From contig WNNJ02002512.1 in the NCBI GenBank assembly GCA_012934845.2, forward strand, positions 1-64,000: a stretch of 64,000 nt of DNA, read 5' to 3'. Of this stretch, positions 62,640 through 64,000 are shown in pieces. The DNA is from Pomphorhynchus laevis. Lineage: Eukaryota; Acanthocephala; Palaeacanthocephala; Echinorhynchida; Pomphorhynchidae. Numbering within the stretch: the first letter of the stretch is position 1; each line of letters opens with the position of its first letter. Below the pieces are notes generated by a model. It saw nothing but the letters and a program-made list of their open reading frames with translations. It was not told where the DNA came from and did no database searches. Position numbers and translations under genes: made by a program.

Positions 62640-62682
62640 CTGACACAATTCCTAACAACATTGCTAGGAATTGTGTCAGAAG
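62640..62682. repeat. Perfect snapback palindrome
   Basis: TCTGACACAATTCCTA is followed after a ten-base spacer by its exact reverse complement, inside the decayed RT of family 3. Confidence 0.92.
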
Positions 62683-62852
62683 ATGTTTATCTCACCCTTC
62701 CTAATAACATTGTTCAGCTTGTCTATCCGTAGCCGCACATTTCCTTCTTACTGAAAATGCGCACTGTTCGTCTTCTCCTCAAAAAGAATCTCTTGACCCA
62801 TCACTACCATCTTAATACCGACCTATCTAACTTATCCCCACACTCTCAATAC

Positions 62853-63045
62853 TCAAGCAAGAACAATAACTCCTTGAGCGTCTTGTTCTCAAGCAAGAAC
62901 AATAACTCCTTGAGCGTCTTGTTCTCAAGCAAGAACAATAACTCCTTGAGCGTCTTGTTCTCAAGCAAGAACAATAACTCCTTGAGCGTCTTGTTCTCAA
63001 GCAAGAACAATAACTCCTTGAGCGTCTTGTTCTCAAGCAAGAACA
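62853..63045 (+). repeat. 36-bp tandem repeat, five units
   Basis: Five near-identical copies of a 36-bp unit beginning CAAGCAAGAACAATAACTCC. Each contains AGAACAA and TTGTTCT as an 18-bp-spaced inverted pair. Since 36 is a multiple of three, several frames on both strands stay open, producing artefactual repeat ORFs. It lies inside family 3 LINE sequence. Units are nearly identical, so the expansion is recent. Confidence 0.95.
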
Positions 63046-63072
63046 ATACTCTCAATACCTTGAGTACCTTCT

Positions 63073-63110
63073 AAGGTACTTGTTCCAACTCTTGGAACAA
63101 GTACCTTATT
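63073..63110. repeat. Perfect snapback palindrome
   Basis: AAGGTACTTGTTCCA, loop ACTCT, then the exact reverse complement, immediately after the 36-bp array. The outer sequence is also locally repeated (TACCTTGAGTACCTT). Confidence 0.92.
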
Positions 63111-64000
63111 CGCGTTTGTTCTAACTCTTCTATGTCTCATCCTTCTTCAATCCCTTCGGGTGTTCCACAAGGCTCCGTATTTGGTCATATGCTTTTCTCT
63201 CTTCTTCAAGGTGATTTATCTTCGATTTCTCATACATTTAACTTCCATGTTATGCAATATGCTGATGACATTCTCATCTATGCTCATGCACCTGTTTATC
63301 GTATTCACGATCTTAGTGTTTTTTCTTCCAACTAACTTGCCTCAAGCTTCAATCATCCGTTTTGACAACCGACTTTCACTTAAACCTTTCGTTAGAGATA
63401 AAGTACGCTCATCTACCGTGATTCTATGCAACCTCCGTCAAATTCGTAGATTGGTCGATTTCCCTTTTTGTATGACTCTCATATCTTATCTCCTTTTCTT
63501 AAGACTTGATTACTGTCTTAGTCTATTTTCCAACTCACCTGAATGCACTCTTCTTTCACTACAACGCATCGCAAACGCACCCGTCCGAATTCTACTTCGT
63601 CTTCGTCGTTTTGATCATACATCCCACCATCTTGCTTCTCTCGATTTGCCTACCATTTATTCTCGTGTTCCAATTCGTCTTCTTCTCATTGCTTTCCGCC
63701 TTGTAACTTTTCAGAAACTTTTATTTCCCAACCTTCCTTTTCTCAACAATTATCGTTCTGATTACAGTGCCTTGCGTTTCCGTAATTCCCTTCTTTTACA
63801 TGTCCCAAACTACTTTACGTCTTTTGGCTTCCGCTCCTCCTCTATTGTTAAATTATCTGCCCATTAATATACGCTAATCAACGTCAATGTCATGCTTCAA
63901 ACGCCAAATATTATCCCATTTAAACAATTTAACTAATTTATCTGTATAACTTTTGCTGTGTTTTTGCTTTTTCATTTTTTATTAGTGGACTTGTAAGCGT

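Larger units (their letters stand above)
60191..64000 (+). mobile_element. LINE family 3, long decayed copy
   Basis: It starts within ORF1 (60191-60570: ASPQSRLNDLSAFRSILATI, LRPPLLKIVFRHSSHAS). Next come the endonuclease (60689-61425: SLFNTRSILHKADMLLDIFD, SIDILCITES, VLGDFNIRLDRPADSD, DPGLSDHFLVTLTLTR), a duplicated endonuclease-linker segment, RT pieces (63132-63335: SGVPQGSVFGHMLFSLLQGD, VMQYADDILIYAHAPV) and thumb/C-terminus (63160-63867: KPFVRDKVRSSTVILCNLR, LLRLRRFDHTSHHLA). The 3' end reaches the window edge (CTTGTAAGCGT). Many frame breaks; RT motif A is not visible, its place being taken by the 36-bp array. Confidence 0.85.

Noticed and set aside
62853-63045. CRISPR-like array
   Set aside because: Units are contiguous with no unique spacers, lie inside LINE coding sequence, and the genome is eukaryotic.
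62827-63074. Repeat proteins on both strands
   Set aside because: Open frames result only from a 36-bp unit that is a multiple of three; no independent coding evidence.

Overview
The window is eukaryotic and animal. It is AT-rich, full of decayed and nested retroelements, and holds one clear host gene: the lipid kinase PI4KB (phosphatidylinositol 4-kinase III beta) on the minus strand. Nine exons of this gene run from 59240 down to 40858. Four introns are only 44-57 nt; the others are 1.5-7.7 kb and packed with retroelements. Spliceosomal introns with a metazoan-type PI4KB, CR1/L2-like LINEs whose ORF1 carries a PHD-like zinc finger, and Penelope-like elements point to a fast-evolving invertebrate. 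I cannot name the species.

Layout. 1-1045: tandem satellite (380-bp monomers) in plus orientation. 1046-9400: a LINE graveyard with an almost intact CR1-like LINE (family 1, minus), then a Penelope-like element split by a second family 1 copy. 9830-13440: a second block of the same satellite superfamily (394-bp monomers, minus orientation), itself split by an old LTR retrotransposon. 13441-40435: three LINE families (1, 2, 3) plus pieces of a LINE with a restriction-like endonuclease (family 4), in many nested and head-to-head fragments. 40858-59240: PI4KB, whose introns contain Penelope-like fragments, foldbacks, a minisatellite and a nearly complete family 4 LINE. 59680-64000: a LINE endonuclease fragment and a long decayed family 3 LINE with internal duplications.

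The most unusual signal is in the satellites. Four diverged variants (six copies) share a compact element holding all three parts of a hammerhead ribozyme core (CUGANGA, GAAA, and a GUC cleavage triplet). All three hammerhead helices are present and change in a compensatory way between variants. The three core strands occur in an order (GAAA, then CUGANGA, then GUC) that is not a circular permutation of the known hammerhead types, so the helices cross one another as a pseudoknot. A looser motif with the same cyclic strand order occurs in the terminal repeats of the Penelope-like elements.

LINE family names used here are local. Family 1: CR1-like, ORF1 with PHD-like finger, APE endonuclease plus RT, A/T-rich tail. 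Family 2: L2/CR1-like, 3' end with a GCGTGC...GCACGC hairpin. Family 3: a relative of family 2, more decayed. Family 4: RT with a C-terminal restriction-like endonuclease and an N-terminal Cys-rich region.
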